Positions 16,121 through 25,948 of a DNA stretch of 49,346 nucleotides are shown in pieces. The DNA is from Nioella sediminis (GTDB lineage: Bacteria > Pseudomonadota > Alphaproteobacteria > Rhodobacterales > Rhodobacteraceae), in assembly GCF_001879695.1 (NCBI RefSeq), contig NZ_MNBL01000006.1, forward strand, positions 1 through 49,346, written 5' to 3'. The stretch's first letter is position 1. Every line of letters begins with the position of its first letter. The notes beneath the pieces are model-generated. The model had not been told where the DNA came from. It saw only the letters and a list, made by a program, of their open reading frames with translations, and ran no database searches. The position numbers and the translations under genes are program-made.

Positions 16121-17728
16121 ATGCTGGACACGCCCACGAACCGCCCCGACCTGCCGCCCGAAATCGCCCGCCGCCGGACCTTTGCGATCATCTCGCATCC
16201 CGATGCGGGCAAGACCACGCTGACGGAAAAATTCCTCCTCTACGGGGGCGCCATCCAGATGGCCGGACAGGTGCGCGCAAAGGGCGAGGCGCGGCGGACG
16301 CGCTCGGACTTCATGCAGATGGAAAAGGACCGGGGCATTTCGGTTTCGGCCTCGGCCATGTCCTTCGACTACGGCAAATACCGCTTCAACCTGGTGGACA
16401 CGCCCGGTCACTCGGACTTTTCCGAGGACACCTACCGGACGCTCACCGCCGTTGACGCCGCGATCATGGTGATCGACGGGGCAAAGGGCGTGGAAAGCCA
16501 GACGCAGAAGCTGTTCGAGGTGTGCCGGTTGCGCGACCTGCCGATCCTGACCTTCTGCAACAAGATGGACCGCGAAAGCCGCGACGTCTTTGATATCATC
16601 GACGAGATTCAGGAAAACCTGGCCATTGACGTGACCCCCGCCAGCTGGCCGATTGGCATGGGCCGCGATTTCCTCGGCTGCTATGACCTGCTGCGTGACC
16701 GGCTGGAACTGATGGACCGCGCCGACCGCAACAAGGTGGCGGAGTCGATCAAGATCGAGGGGCTGGACGATCCGCTGCTGGAAGAACACATCCCCGCCGA
16801 CCTGCTGGAGAAGCTGCGCGAAGAGGTGGAGATGGCGCGCGAGCTGCTGCCGCCGCTCGACAAGCAGAGCTTCCTCGAAGGACACCTGACGCCGATCTGG
16901 TTCGGGTCTGCCATCAACAGCTTCGGCGTAAAAGAGCTGATGGACGGCATCGCGGGCTACGGCCCCGAACCCCAGGTCCAGACTGCCACCCCGCGCGAGG
17001 TCGCGCCGGAGGAAAATAAGGTCACCGGCTTCGTCTTCAAGGTGCAGGCCAATATGGACCCCAAGCACCGCGACCGGGTGGCTTTCGTGCGGCTGGCCTC
17101 TGGCCATTTCCAACGCGGCATGAAGATGACCCATGTGCGGTCCAAGAAACCGATGGCCATTTCCAGCCCAGTGCTGTTCCTGGCAAGCGACCGGGAACTG
17201 GCGGAAGAGGCATGGGCGGGCGACATCATCGGCATCCCCAACCATGGACAACTGCGAATCGGGGACGCGCTGACCGAGGGTGAAGCGCTGCGCTTCACCG
17301 GCATCCCCTCCTTCGCACCGGAACTGTTGCAGACCTGTCGCGCGGGCGATCCCCTCAAGGCCAAGCATCTGGACAAGGCGCTGATGCAGTTTGCCGAGGA
17401 AGGCGCGGCCAAGATCTTCAAACCGACTTTCGGGTCGGGCTTCATCGTCGGCGTCGTCGGCGCGCTGCAATTCGAGGTGCTGGCCAGCCGGATCGAGCTG
17501 GAATACGGGCTGCCGGTGCGGTTCGAACCCTCTCAGTTCACCTCGGCCCGGTGGGTGCAGGGCGAGCGTCTGGCGGTGGAGAAATTCGCCGCCGCCAACA
17601 AGCAGCATATGGCCACAGACAATGACGGCGACCCGGTTTTCCTGACCCGCCTGCAATGGGATATCGACCGCGTGGGCCGGGATTACCCGGATGTGAAGCT
17701 GACGGCGACGAAGGAAATGATGGTCTGA
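16121..17728 (+). CDS. prfC: Peptide chain release factor 3
   Basis: 535 residues, the standard RF3 length. RF3 is the GTPase that removes RF1/RF2 from ribosomes after termination. The G domain shows the P-loop SHPDAGKTT (25-33), the switch I region RGISVSASAMSF, DTPGHSDF (93-100) and NKMD (147-150). The domain 2 and 3 features LLQTCRAGDPLKAKHLDKAL and the C-terminal LQFEVLASRIELEYG match RF3 rather than EF-G. The ATG at 16121 is chosen because the conserved part begins shortly after. In-frame ATGs at 16085 and 16097 exist, and none has a strong ribosome binding site. Confidence 0.94.
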   Translation: MLDTPTNRPDLPPEIARRRTFAIISHPDAGKTTLTEKFLLYGGAIQMAGQVRAKGEARRTRSDFMQMEKDRGISVSASAMSFDYGKYRFNLVDTPGHSDFSEDTYRTLTAVDAAIMVIDGAKGVESQTQKLFEVCRLRDLPILTFCNKMDRESRDVFDIIDEIQENLAIDVTPASWPIGMGRDFLGCYDLLRDRLELMDRADRNKVAESIKIEGLDDPLLEEHIPADLLEKLREEVEMARELLPPLDKQSFLEGHLTPIWFGSAINSFGVKELMDGIAGYGPEPQVQTATPREVAPEENKVTGFVFKVQANMDPKHRDRVAFVRLASGHFQRGMKMTHVRSKKPMAISSPVLFLASDRELAEEAWAGDIIGIPNHGQLRIGDALTEGEALRFTGIPSFAPELLQTCRAGDPLKAKHLDKALMQFAEEGAAKIFKPTFGSGFIVGVVGALQFEVLASRIELEYGLPVRFEPSQFTSARWVQGERLAVEKFAAANKQHMATDNDGDPVFLTRLQWDIDRVGRDYPDVKLTATKEMMV

Positions 17729-17797
17729 CCGGGGTGAAGAGTAACCGCTAAACCCCTGTTAATCTTCTGTTTACCTTTTGATGCGCATCTTGGCCGG

Positions 17798-18280
17798 ATG
17801 TACCGGTATCTAGTGATTTGCGTGGGCCTCGCCGCCTGCGTAACTGCGGGCGGCGAGTTCGCCTCACCAGTCACGGGGATTACCGGTACATACTCCCGAC
17901 AGGTCGTGATTTCGGACCATCCGCACCATGTACTCTATGGCCATGTGGTGGTGCTGACCGATGACAACGCTGCGCCGGTCCGGGCATTGGTGATCAGCCA
18001 CAGGCGCGACGGGGTGCACCGGTTGCGCATCTCCGGGGCGTATCACTCGGGCCGCGAACTGCCCTTTCGGCGGCTCGATCACCGGCTCGGCTGCACGCAT
18101 GGGCATTGCCGAAACGACGCGCTCGGCTTCATCGCGCTTGGCCCCGGTATGATCGAGCGCGCAACGCGCGAAGGGTTCAGCGCCCATCTGCTCGGCCCCT
18201 ATGGCCGCATCGGGATTCACGCCCCGGCCGCGTTGTTCCGCGATATGACGACCCGTTCGCCACAACCGGACACGCCATAA
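17798..18280 (+). CDS. Small putative lipoprotein, unknown function
   Basis: 160 residues. A short signal sequence ends in the lipobox LAAC with Cys14. The mature part is rich in His and Arg (HPHHVLYGHVVVL, SHRRDGVHRLRISGAYHSG, CTHGHC) and ends in GPYGRIGIHAPAALFRDM. No family is recognised. The His/Cys clusters could bind a metal, which is speculation. It follows prfC by 69 bases on the same strand but has no obvious shared role. Confidence 0.6.
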   Translation: MYRYLVICVGLAACVTAGGEFASPVTGITGTYSRQVVISDHPHHVLYGHVVVLTDDNAAPVRALVISHRRDGVHRLRISGAYHSGRELPFRRLDHRLGCTHGHCRNDALGFIALGPGMIERATREGFSAHLLGPYGRIGIHAPAALFRDMTTRSPQPDTP

Positions 18281-18436
18281 CCCCGCAAATCGGCTTGGAT
18301 TTGACCATTTCGGCGTTTTGTTTTATGTGCATTCGCAGCATCGCGACACGCGCGATGTCCGAACCGCGGAGCGCGATGTGGCAGATGCGCTCCATTCACA
18401 TGACGCGGGCAAATGACCCCGCCAGACTGGACGCAT

Positions 18437-19951
18437 ATGACGAAATTCTCTGATCTCAACCTTAATCCCAAGGTTCTCAAGGCCGTTGAAGAGGCAGGCT
18501 ATACCGAGCCCACCCCGATTCAGGCCGGCGCCATCCCCCCCGCCCTCGAAGGGCGCGACGTGTTGGGGATCGCGCAAACAGGCACCGGCAAGACCGCCAG
18601 TTTTACCCTGCCGATGATCACCGCACTGGCCCGTGGCCGCGCCCGCGCCCGGATGCCGCGCAGCCTGGTGCTGTGCCCGACGCGCGAACTGGCCGCGCAG
18701 GTGGCCGAAAACTTCGACACCTATGCCAAGTATGTGAAGCTGACCAAAGCGCTGCTGATCGGCGGTGTCAGCTTCAAGGAACAGGATGCGCTGATCGACA
18801 AGGGCGTTGACGTGCTGATCGCCACGCCGGGCCGCCTGCTGGACCATTTCGAGCGCGGCAAGCTGATCCTGTCGGATGTGAAAGTGATGGTGGTCGATGA
18901 GGCCGACCGGATGCTCGATATGGGCTTCATCCCCGATATCGAGCGCATCTTCGGCCTGACGCCCTTTACCCGGCAGACGCTCTTCTTCTCGGCCACCATG
19001 GCGCCGGAGATCGAGCGGATCACCAATACGTTCCTGTCGAACCCGGAACGGATCGAGGTGGCGCGTCAGTCCACCACATCGGACACGATCACCCAGAAGC
19101 TGGTGGAGTTCAAACCCACCCGCCGCGATCAGACCGCCAAGCAGAAACGCGAGATGCTGCGGGCGATCATCAATGCCGAGGGCGAGGGCTGCACCAACGC
19201 GATCATCTTCTGTAACCGCAAGGTGGATGTGGATATCGTCGCCAAATCCCTGAAAAAGCACGGCTATAACGCCGAGCCCATTCATGGCGACCTGGACCAG
19301 TCGCACCGGATGCGCACGCTGGACGGGTTCCGCGACGGCTCGATCAAGTTCCTCGTGGCCTCCGACGTGGCGGCCCGTGGCCTCGACATTCCGAATGTGA
19401 GCCATGTGTTCAACTATGACGTGCCCGGCCATGCCGAGGACTATGTTCACCGGATCGGCCGCACCGGGCGCGCGGGCCGCAAGGGTACCACGGTCATGAT
19501 GGCCATTCCCGCCGATGACAAGCTGCTGGCGGCAATTGAAACGCTGATCGGTCAGCCGGTCCCGCGGGCCGAGGCCCCCTGGCAGCCCAAGGACACGCGT
19601 CGCACGTCCTCTGAGGAGGACACGACCGAGGACAAGCCCAAGCGCGGGCGTGGCCGGTCCCGCAGCCGCAAGGCGGATGATGCCCCCAAGGAGCAGCCGG
19701 TCGAGGAAGCACAGGCAGAGGCCCCGGCATCGTCCGAACGCAGCGAGCCGCGCCGCAAATCCGAACCCCGGCAGCGGTCCGGCGGTGGCGGGCGTCGCGG
19801 TGGCAATCAGGTCGTCGGCATGGGCGATCACATGCCCGACTTCATCGCGCTCAGCTTTGCAGAGCGTCGTGGAGAGGCTGCAAAGCCCGCTGAAGCCACG
19901 GAAACACCTGCCGAGGATGGCAACGGCGACGAAAGCGAGTCCGCCGCCTGA
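18437..19951 (+). CDS. DEAD-box ATP-dependent RNA helicase (RhlE-like)
   Basis: 504 residues from ATG 18437; an ATG at 18413 is possible. All core motifs are present: Q motif FSDLNLNPKVLKAVEEAGYTEPTPIQ, motif I AQTGTGKT (46-53), PTREL, TPGR, DEAD (154-157), SAT (185-187), and in domain 2 IIFCNRK, ASDVAARGLDIP and HRIGRTGRAGR. It would unwind structured RNA in ribosome assembly or mRNA decay. The last 120 residues form a low-complexity Arg/Glu/Pro-rich tail (RGRGRSRSRK, RSGGGGRRGG) that probably adds RNA affinity. It converges with the oxygenase gene with only eight bases between. Confidence 0.93.
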   Translation: MTKFSDLNLNPKVLKAVEEAGYTEPTPIQAGAIPPALEGRDVLGIAQTGTGKTASFTLPMITALARGRARARMPRSLVLCPTRELAAQVAENFDTYAKYVKLTKALLIGGVSFKEQDALIDKGVDVLIATPGRLLDHFERGKLILSDVKVMVVDEADRMLDMGFIPDIERIFGLTPFTRQTLFFSATMAPEIERITNTFLSNPERIEVARQSTTSDTITQKLVEFKPTRRDQTAKQKREMLRAIINAEGEGCTNAIIFCNRKVDVDIVAKSLKKHGYNAEPIHGDLDQSHRMRTLDGFRDGSIKFLVASDVAARGLDIPNVSHVFNYDVPGHAEDYVHRIGRTGRAGRKGTTVMMAIPADDKLLAAIETLIGQPVPRAEAPWQPKDTRRTSSEEDTTEDKPKRGRGRSRSRKADDAPKEQPVEEAQAEAPASSERSEPRRKSEPRQRSGGGGRRGGNQVVGMGDHMPDFIALSFAERRGEAAKPAEATETPAEDGNGDESESAA

Positions 19952-19959
19952 GGCGCCTC

Positions 19960-20799
19960 TCAGTCGATCAGCGCATCCCCCCGCTGCCCGGCCCGTTCGT
20001 GATGGATGGGCAGCGTGCGCCCATAAAGCTGGCGGGTGCGTTCCGGCGCGCCCACCATGTCGGGCTGATCCACATAGGAAAAGATCGCCACATAGCGCGG
20101 GCGGCTGCCCCTTAGCGGCGCGACCCGGTGCAGGGAATAGCGCCCCTTGAACAATTGCAGGTCACCGGGTTCGAGGGTCAGCACCGTCACCCGGTCTGAC
20201 GTGCCGTTCAGAACGCGGGACACCTCGTCGAAATTCTCGTCCGTTTCGCGGATCATCGGGGCGTATTCAAAGGCCCCGCCCCCTTCCGCATTCTGAATGG
20301 CCAGCGTCACGGTGAAATTGTTGGTGTCGAAATGCCAGGGGAAGCCATTGCCCTCGCCCGCCGCGTTCACGATCACATCTGCCAGCGGGTCGGCATAGCG
20401 GTAGAACCTGGTTTCCTGAAGGCAGTCGCGGATGAAATCGTCAAACCCCGAGCTGTCGTGGATGGTGCGCAGCGGACCGGACTTGGCAAAGTTATCCGCC
20501 GGGATGAAGGCGTTGGAACGGTCAAAGAACTGCCGGCGCGGGTCATCCTCGGGCAGGCTTGGGTCATCGGCGGTGAAATAGGCATTGGTGCGGTTGTAGC
20601 TGCGGTGGCCCTTGTCGGCGACGCTGTCGGCCTCTTCCGCCAGGGCCGCCACGCCCGCAGGCGTCAGGAACCCCTTGATGACCGCGCAGCCGTCCTGCGC
20701 CAGATCGGCGCGCACCTTGGCCAGCACCGCGTCGCGGGCGGGGCCATGCTCGTGGATCGGATAGCGTTCCCGGTCGATCAGATCATCTGCAGTCCACAT
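19960..20799 (-). CDS. Fe(II)/2-oxoglutarate oxygenase, ArpA/BesD-like family
   Basis: 279 residues. The Fe(II) triad is readable as His156-x-Asp158 (PWHFDTNNF) and His224 (SLHRVAPLRG), with Arg233 or Arg235 (GSRPRY) to hold 2-oxoglutarate. The layout resembles small-molecule hydroxylases of the ArpA/BesD group. The facial Asp is kept, so hydroxylation is expected rather than halogenation, where it would be Gly or Ala. The substrate is unknown. It lies downstream of the unknown gene at 20892-21278 on the same strand with a 92-base gap, and its stop is eight bases from the convergent helicase gene. Confidence 0.8.
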   Translation of the reverse strand: MWTADDLIDRERYPIHEHGPARDAVLAKVRADLAQDGCAVIKGFLTPAGVAALAEEADSVADKGHRSYNRTNAYFTADDPSLPEDDPRRQFFDRSNAFIPADNFAKSGPLRTIHDSSGFDDFIRDCLQETRFYRYADPLADVIVNAAGEGNGFPWHFDTNNFTVTLAIQNAEGGGAFEYAPMIRETDENFDEVSRVLNGTSDRVTVLTLEPGDLQLFKGRYSLHRVAPLRGSRPRYVAIFSYVDQPDMVGAPERTRQLYGRTLPIHHERAGQRGDALID

Positions 20800-20891
20800 G
20801 GCGTCCTCCCATAGCCGTTTCGGTCAGGAAACGTCGGGGACAGCCCGCAGTCTAACCCTTTTCCGACCGGCGGTAGGTCGCGTTCCCGCCG

Positions 20892-21278
20892 TCAGGGCGC
20901 GTGGAAGCCGTGGTCGGAAGCCTGTGCGATGGCATTGTCGAAATCCGGCACTTCCGCGCGCAGCTCCGTGCAAAGACGGCCAAGATCCTCGGCCCCAAGA
21001 ATGCGGGGCAGGATGGCCCCCGCGATCTCTGGCGCGAGGCTCTGTCCCACGCGGGGGCCAAGCGATTGCAGCCGTGCGTGTAGCGCGCCAAAGATGATCC
21101 AGGCGCGCGCCGGGTCGGCACGCAGGGCCGCAACGTCGTATTCGGTCAGGGGAAGGCGAATGGAAAACTCCGCATGGCCGCTGGCCACCGGCAGGCTCAG
21201 CCAGCTGTTTCCGTTTTCATGCAGCATGGCGGGGGGCCACCCGGACAATCCGGGAAGGCGTTCCACCCGAAGGGCCAT
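20892..21278 (-). CDS. Unknown protein coupled to RNase J
   Basis: 128 residues, no family recognised. The N-terminal half looks beta-rich (GNSWLSLPVASGHAEFSIRLPLTEYDVAALRADPARAW) and the C-terminal half helical (LCTELRAEVPDFDNAIAQAS). No signal peptide or membrane helix is seen, so it is probably cytoplasmic. Its ATG shares one base with the RNase J stop (TGATG), indicating coupled translation at the end of the nuo-birA-coaX-rnj line. A function linked to RNase J is possible but unproven. Confidence 0.65.
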   Translation of the reverse strand: MALRVERLPGLSGWPPAMLHENGNSWLSLPVASGHAEFSIRLPLTEYDVAALRADPARAWIIFGALHARLQSLGPRVGQSLAPEIAGAILPRILGAEDLGRLCTELRAEVPDFDNAIAQASDHGFHAP

Positions 21279-22954
21279 CAGCCCGCCATCAGGCGCGAGA
21301 TGATGGTCGTGACCTCTGGCTTGCGGCCGATTTCCGACACGCAGACCTGCCGGACGACGCGTTTCACCTCGTCCTGCAGCTTGTCGTCATGCATGACCAT
21401 CTTGTGGGTCAGGCGCGGGAACATCTCGGCCAGTTGGTCCTCGATCATCTCCGACAGGCTCTGATTGCCCACCATCTCGGGCAGGCCCCGCAATTCGACC
21501 CAGCAATCCTCCAACGGCTCGTCTTCCTCGTCGATGATCAGCGCCACGATCACGAGGCCATTGAGCGCCAGTTTCATCCGGTCGCGCACCACCCCATCAA
21601 GCGCCCCGATCACGCGGGAGCCATCGAGATAGGCCCGCGTCACGTCCACATGTTCGACGATGCCGGGTTTGTTGCCCGACAGGTCCACCATGGAGCCATT
21701 GGGCGCCAGAACCGGGGTCATGCCGCCTGCCGCCCCCACCTTGCAGTGTTCCCGCAGATGGCGGTGTTCGCCGTGATTGGGGACCAGGATCTGCGGCTTC
21801 AGCAGCCCGTGCATCCGTTCAAGATCGGGGCGATTGGCGTGGCCCGAGACGTGGTAGAACCCGGATTGTTCATCGACAATATCGACACCGATTTCCGACA
21901 ACGCATTCTGGATGCGTCCCACGGACACCTCGTTGCCCGGAATGGTCTTGGAGGAGAAGAGGAACGTATCGCCCTCTTTCAGCTCATGCCCCAGATACTT
22001 GCCGCGCGAAAGCGCCGCCGACGCCGCCCGCCGTTCGCCCTGGCTGCCGGTCACGATCAGCATCAGGTTTTCACGCGGCACCTGCGTGGCCTCCTCGGGG
22101 CTGATGGTCGAGGGGAAGTCGGTCAGCACGCCGGTTTCCACAGCGACGGTCACCATCCGCTTCATCGCCCGGCCCATCAGGCAGACAGACCGGCCAGCCG
22201 CACGACCTGCCTCGGCCAGCGTCTTCACCCGCGCGATGTTGGAGGCGAAGGTAGTCGCCACGACCATGCCGCGCGCCTCTGCCACCAGCTTGGTGATCGG
22301 CTCTGGCAGGTCGCTTTCACTGCGGCCCGCGTGACGGGAAAACACATTGGTGGAATCGCAGATCAGCGCCCGGACGCCGGTCTTGCCGATCTCTTCCCAC
22401 ATCGCGGGGTCAAAGGGTTCTCCCACGCGCGGATCGGGGTCGATCTTGAAGTCGCCCGAATGCACGACACGGCCCTCGGGGCTGTCGATGACAAGCGCGG
22501 ACGCCTCGGGGATGGAATGGGAGGTCGGCGCAAAACCCACGGTAAAGGGACCTGCCTGCACGGTCTCGGGCCAGACCGGCGCAACCTGCACCATGGCCGG
22601 ATCCTGCCCGGCCTCTTCCATCTTGCGGGTGGCGATGGCGGCGGTGAAGGGCCGCGCAAAGACCGGCACCTTGCGAAAATGGCGGTAGAGATGGCCAAGC
22701 GCGCCGACATGGTCTTCATGCGCGTGGGTGATGAAGATGCCATCCAGCCTGTCCGCGCGTTCCGCGATCCAGGCGATATCGGGCAGGATCAGATCGACAC
22801 CGGGGGTGCCATCCATATCGGGGAAACTCACCCCCACATCGACGAGGATGAACCGCTCATCCCCCTGCGGCCCGTAGCCATAGAGGTAGCAATTCATCCC
22901 GATCTCCCCCGCGCCGCCGAGGGGAAGGTAGATCAGTCGAGGGGAGGAGGTCAT
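21278..22954 (-). CDS. rnj: Ribonuclease J
   Basis: 558 residues. A metallo-beta-lactamase plus beta-CASP nuclease that degrades and processes mRNA and rRNA in both 5'-exo and endo mode. The zinc site HAHEDH is at 77-82 with later HSGDFKIDPDP, CDSTN and SGHANRPDL motifs, and the C-terminal domain is complete. Alphaproteobacteria often carry one RNase J. Its ATG overlaps the coaX stop (ATGA), continuing the conserved nuoN-birA-coaX-rnj order. Confidence 0.94.
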   Translation of the reverse strand: MTSSPRLIYLPLGGAGEIGMNCYLYGYGPQGDERFILVDVGVSFPDMDGTPGVDLILPDIAWIAERADRLDGIFITHAHEDHVGALGHLYRHFRKVPVFARPFTAAIATRKMEEAGQDPAMVQVAPVWPETVQAGPFTVGFAPTSHSIPEASALVIDSPEGRVVHSGDFKIDPDPRVGEPFDPAMWEEIGKTGVRALICDSTNVFSRHAGRSESDLPEPITKLVAEARGMVVATTFASNIARVKTLAEAGRAAGRSVCLMGRAMKRMVTVAVETGVLTDFPSTISPEEATQVPRENLMLIVTGSQGERRAASAALSRGKYLGHELKEGDTFLFSSKTIPGNEVSVGRIQNALSEIGVDIVDEQSGFYHVSGHANRPDLERMHGLLKPQILVPNHGEHRHLREHCKVGAAGGMTPVLAPNGSMVDLSGNKPGIVEHVDVTRAYLDGSRVIGALDGVVRDRMKLALNGLVIVALIIDEEDEPLEDCWVELRGLPEMVGNQSLSEMIEDQLAEMFPRLTHKMVMHDDKLQDEVKRVVRQVCVSEIGRKPEVTTIISRLMAG

Positions 22955-23730
22955 ATCTGCCCGTTATCCTTGTTGTATTTGTGGATCACGGTCAGCCCGT
23001 GGATCGTCAGGTCGTCTTCGATCAGGTCAAATAGCACATCCCCCTGCGAGAACAATGGCGCAAGCCCGCCGGTGCCGATGATCCGCATGGGTTTTTCATA
23101 CTCCGCGCAGATCCGGTCACAGATCCCGCGCACAAGGCCGACATAGCCCCAGAAGATGCCGGATTGCATACAGGCCACGGTATTGGTGCCAATGACGTTT
23201 TGCGGCTTGGTCACGTCCACATGGGGCAGCGCGGCGGCGGCGTGGTGCAGGGCCTCCAGGCTCAGGTTCACACCCGGTGCAATGACGCCCCCCACATATG
23301 CCCCGTCGCTGGCCACCACGTCAAAAGTGGTGGCGGTGCCGAAATCGACGACGATCAAATCACCACCATGTCGGTCGAAGGCGGCAGCGGCATTGACCAG
23401 CCTGTCGGGCCCCACCTGCGTGCCCGCATCTACGCGCGGCGGGTTTGGCAGCAGGCAATCTGGTTTGCCGACCACCAGCGGGCGGCAGTCGAAATAGCGA
23501 TCACAGAGAACGCGCAGGTTGAACACCACGCGCGGCACGGTGGAGGAAATAATGCAATCGGTGATTGTCACATCGAGCTTCTTGTGGGCCATCAGCGTGG
23601 ACAACCAGACGAAATACTGGTCCGCCGTGCGCTGATGTTCCGTCGTGGTGCGGAAGGTGGCCAGCATCTGCCGCCCGTCCCAGATGGAAAAAACGGTGTT
23701 GGTGTTGCCGGTGTCGATGGCCAGAAGCAT
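22951..23730 (-). CDS. coaX: Type III pantothenate kinase CoaX
   Basis: 259 residues. It phosphorylates pantothenate, the first step of coenzyme A synthesis. Type III features are the phosphate loop DTGNTNT (6-12), GPDR with catalytic Asp109, VDFGTATTFD (128-136) and GGVIAPGV. It follows birA by 19 bases and overlaps rnj by four. BirA and CoaX genes are commonly adjacent. Confidence 0.95.
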   Translation of the reverse strand: MLLAIDTGNTNTVFSIWDGRQMLATFRTTTEHQRTADQYFVWLSTLMAHKKLDVTITDCIISSTVPRVVFNLRVLCDRYFDCRPLVVGKPDCLLPNPPRVDAGTQVGPDRLVNAAAAFDRHGGDLIVVDFGTATTFDVVASDGAYVGGVIAPGVNLSLEALHHAAAALPHVDVTKPQNVIGTNTVACMQSGIFWGYVGLVRGICDRICAEYEKPMRIIGTGGLAPLFSQGDVLFDLIEDDLTIHGLTVIHKYNKDNGQI

Positions 23731-23749
23731 GGGCGTTGCCCCCTTTTGG

Positions 23750-24499
23750 TCAGAAAAAGATGTCGGCAGCCGGAATCGCCCGCTGCCCCTTGGGCGTCGT
23801 CAGGATCAGGTTACCGGTGTCGTCGATGGTCTCAAAGCGCCCGGTCATCGTCTCGGCGGTGGTGCGGGCGGTGATGGTCTCGCCCAAGCGCGCAGCCTCC
23901 TGCAACCAGGCGGTACGGATGGGGGCAAAGCCGTAGGTGGTGAATTGCTGCTCATACCGGGCATAGGCGACGGCCAGCAGGTCGAGGAACTCTTCGGGGC
24001 TGACACGAATACCGGTTTCCGACAGCAGGCTGACGGGCGGAACCGCGCCCTCTTCCACCTGATCGGCTCCGGGGGCAGCCACAAGGTTCACGCCGATCCC
24101 GATGATCAGATGCGTGACCCCCTGCCCCGATCCAACGCTTTCCAGCAGAATGCCCGCAACCTTGCCGCCATTCAGCAGCACGTCATTGGGCCATTTGAGC
24201 TTGAACGCCTCCGCCCGCCCCGTCGCCGCGACAAAGGCATCGCGCAGGGCCAGAGCTGCCACGAAGCTGCGCAGCGCCACCTGATCGGGGGCTTCCTTCG
24301 GTTGCAACACCAGCGAGGCGAAGAAATTCCCCTTGGGAGAGGACCAGGCCCGGCCCCTGCGGCCATGACCTGCGGTCTGCTCCAGCGCCAGCACCCATTC
24401 AGGCCCGGCCAGTGAGGGCGCAATCCGCGCGCCCTCGGCCATGGTGCTATCGACCGTTTGCAGAACCCTGCGGCCGACGCCCTCGGGCCAGCCAGTCAT
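23750..24499 (-). CDS. birA: Biotin--[acetyl-CoA-carboxylase] ligase
   Basis: 249 residues. It activates biotin to biotinyl-AMP and attaches it to the carrier protein of acetyl-CoA carboxylase. The ligase signature GHGRRGRAW (44-52) and KWPNDV (102-107) are clear. It lacks the N-terminal DNA-binding domain of E. coli BirA, so it cannot act as a biotin repressor. It starts three bases after the nuoN stop and is most likely expressed from the nuo operon. Confidence 0.94.
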   Translation of the reverse strand: MTGWPEGVGRRVLQTVDSTMAEGARIAPSLAGPEWVLALEQTAGHGRRGRAWSSPKGNFFASLVLQPKEAPDQVALRSFVAALALRDAFVAATGRAEAFKLKWPNDVLLNGGKVAGILLESVGSGQGVTHLIIGIGVNLVAAPGADQVEEGAVPPVSLLSETGIRVSPEEFLDLLAVAYARYEQQFTTYGFAPIRTAWLQEAARLGETITARTTAETMTGRFETIDDTGNLILTTPKGQRAIPAADIFF

Positions 24500-24502
24500 G
24501 GC

Positions 24503-25939
24503 TTAGCGGACCAGCGTCGCGGCGGCGGCTTCGGCCAGGCTGTCCACACCGAAGAGGTTGAACACCCCAAGCAGCATGATCGCGGCAGCGGCCATCAGAC
24601 CGGCATAGGCCAGCGGGCTCATCTTGCCGTCGATGCCTTCACGCTCCTCGCCGAAATACATGAAGTAGACGATACGCAGGTAGTAGAAGGCACCGATGAC
24701 CGACGCGACCACACCCAGGATCGCTACCAGGTTCAGGCCCGCGTCCACGGCGGCCAGAAGCACCGCGTATTTGCCGAAGAAGCCCACCATCGGCGGCACA
24801 CCGGCAAGGCTGAACATCAGGATGAGGATTGCAGCGGCCTTGATCGGCTCTTTCGTCGAGAAGGCGTTGAGGGACGAGATATTGGTGACGTGGCGGCCAT
24901 CCTTCTGCATCGACAGGATGAAGGCGAAGGTGCCCACGTTCATCGTAACGTAGATCGCCATGTAGATCAGCATGGCGCTGACACCCTGCTCGGTCCCGGC
25001 GGCCAGACCCATCAGGGCAAAGCCCATATGAGAGATCGAGGAATAAGCCATCAGGCGCTTGATATCGGTCTGGCCAATCGCGGCAATGGCGCCGAGGAAC
25101 ATGGACAGAACCGCCAGCAGGGCGATGATCTGTTGCCAGTCGCTGACAACGCTGCCAAAGGCATCATGGGCCAGGCGGGCAAGCAGGCCCATGGCGGCCA
25201 TCTTGGGCGCGGTGGCAAAGAAGGCGGTGACCGGGGTGGGCGAGCCTTCGTAGACATCCGGCGTCCACATGTGGAAGGGCGCGGCAGAGACCTTGAAGGC
25301 CAGACCCGCCACCATGAAGGCCAGACCGAAGATCAGGCCAAGCGATGCGCCACCCTCGACCGCCGCGACGATACCGGCGAAATCGGCGGTGCCGGCAAAA
25401 CCATAGGTCAGCGACGCGCCATAAAGCAGGATGCCCGAGGAAAGAGCGCCGAGGACGAAGTATTTCAGGCCCGCTTCCGTCGAGCGCACGCTGTCGCGGC
25501 GCATGGCGGCAACGACGTAGAGCGACAGGGATTGCAGCTCCAGCCCCATGTAAAGCGTCATCAGGTTGCCCGAGGACACCATGACCATCATGCCGACCGT
25601 CGCCAGCACGATCAGCATCGGATATTCGAACCGCAGCAGGTCGTCGCGCTGCATGAAATCCTTGCCAATGAGCAGGATCGCGGCAGCCGACAGCAGGATC
25701 ACCACCTTGGCGAAGCGCGCAAAGCCGTCATTGATGAACATGCCGTCAAACGCGACCTGGCTGCCCTCACCCGTCAGGCCGATATAGATGCCCATCAGCG
25801 CCAGCAGCGCGGCAGTCAGCCAGACCAGAACCGGGGCCATGCCGTCCTTGGAGGTGTAGACCGCAGCGATCAGCCCCAGCATCGCGAAGACGGACAGGAT
25901 GATCTCGGGCAGGAGAATGGCGATATCGGACGCAAACAT
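24503..25939 (-). CDS. nuoN: NADH-quinone oxidoreductase subunit N
   Basis: 478 residues, about 14 membrane helices. One of the three Mrp-antiporter-like proton-pumping subunits of complex I. The conserved Lys-containing segments ([37 protein letters not shown]) and [16 protein letters not shown] are present. It is the last structural nuo gene, nine bases after nuoM. Confidence 0.96.
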   Translation of the reverse strand: MFASDIAILLPEIILSVFAMLGLIAAVYTSKDGMAPVLVWLTAALLALMGIYIGLTGEGSQVAFDGMFINDGFARFAKVVILLSAAAILLIGKDFMQRDDLLRFEYPMLIVLATVGMMVMVSSGNLMTLYMGLELQSLSLYVVAAMRRDSVRSTEAGLKYFVLGALSSGILLYGASLTYGFAGTADFAGIVAAVEGGASLGLIFGLAFMVAGLAFKVSAAPFHMWTPDVYEGSPTPVTAFFATAPKMAAMGLLARLAHDAFGSVVSDWQQIIALLAVLSMFLGAIAAIGQTDIKRLMAYSSISHMGFALMGLAAGTEQGVSAMLIYMAIYVTMNVGTFAFILSMQKDGRHVTNISSLNAFSTKEPIKAAAILILMFSLAGVPPMVGFFGKYAVLLAAVDAGLNLVAILGVVASVIGAFYYLRIVYFMYFGEEREGIDGKMSPLAYAGLMAAAAIMLLGVFNLFGVDSLAEAAAATLVR

Positions 25940-25948
25940 CTCGGGACC

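Noticed and set aside
21389-23146. 585-codon plus-strand frame opposite RNase J
   Set aside because: Antisense shadow of rnj and coaX with His/Arg/Gly-biased composition; the minus-strand genes are certain.
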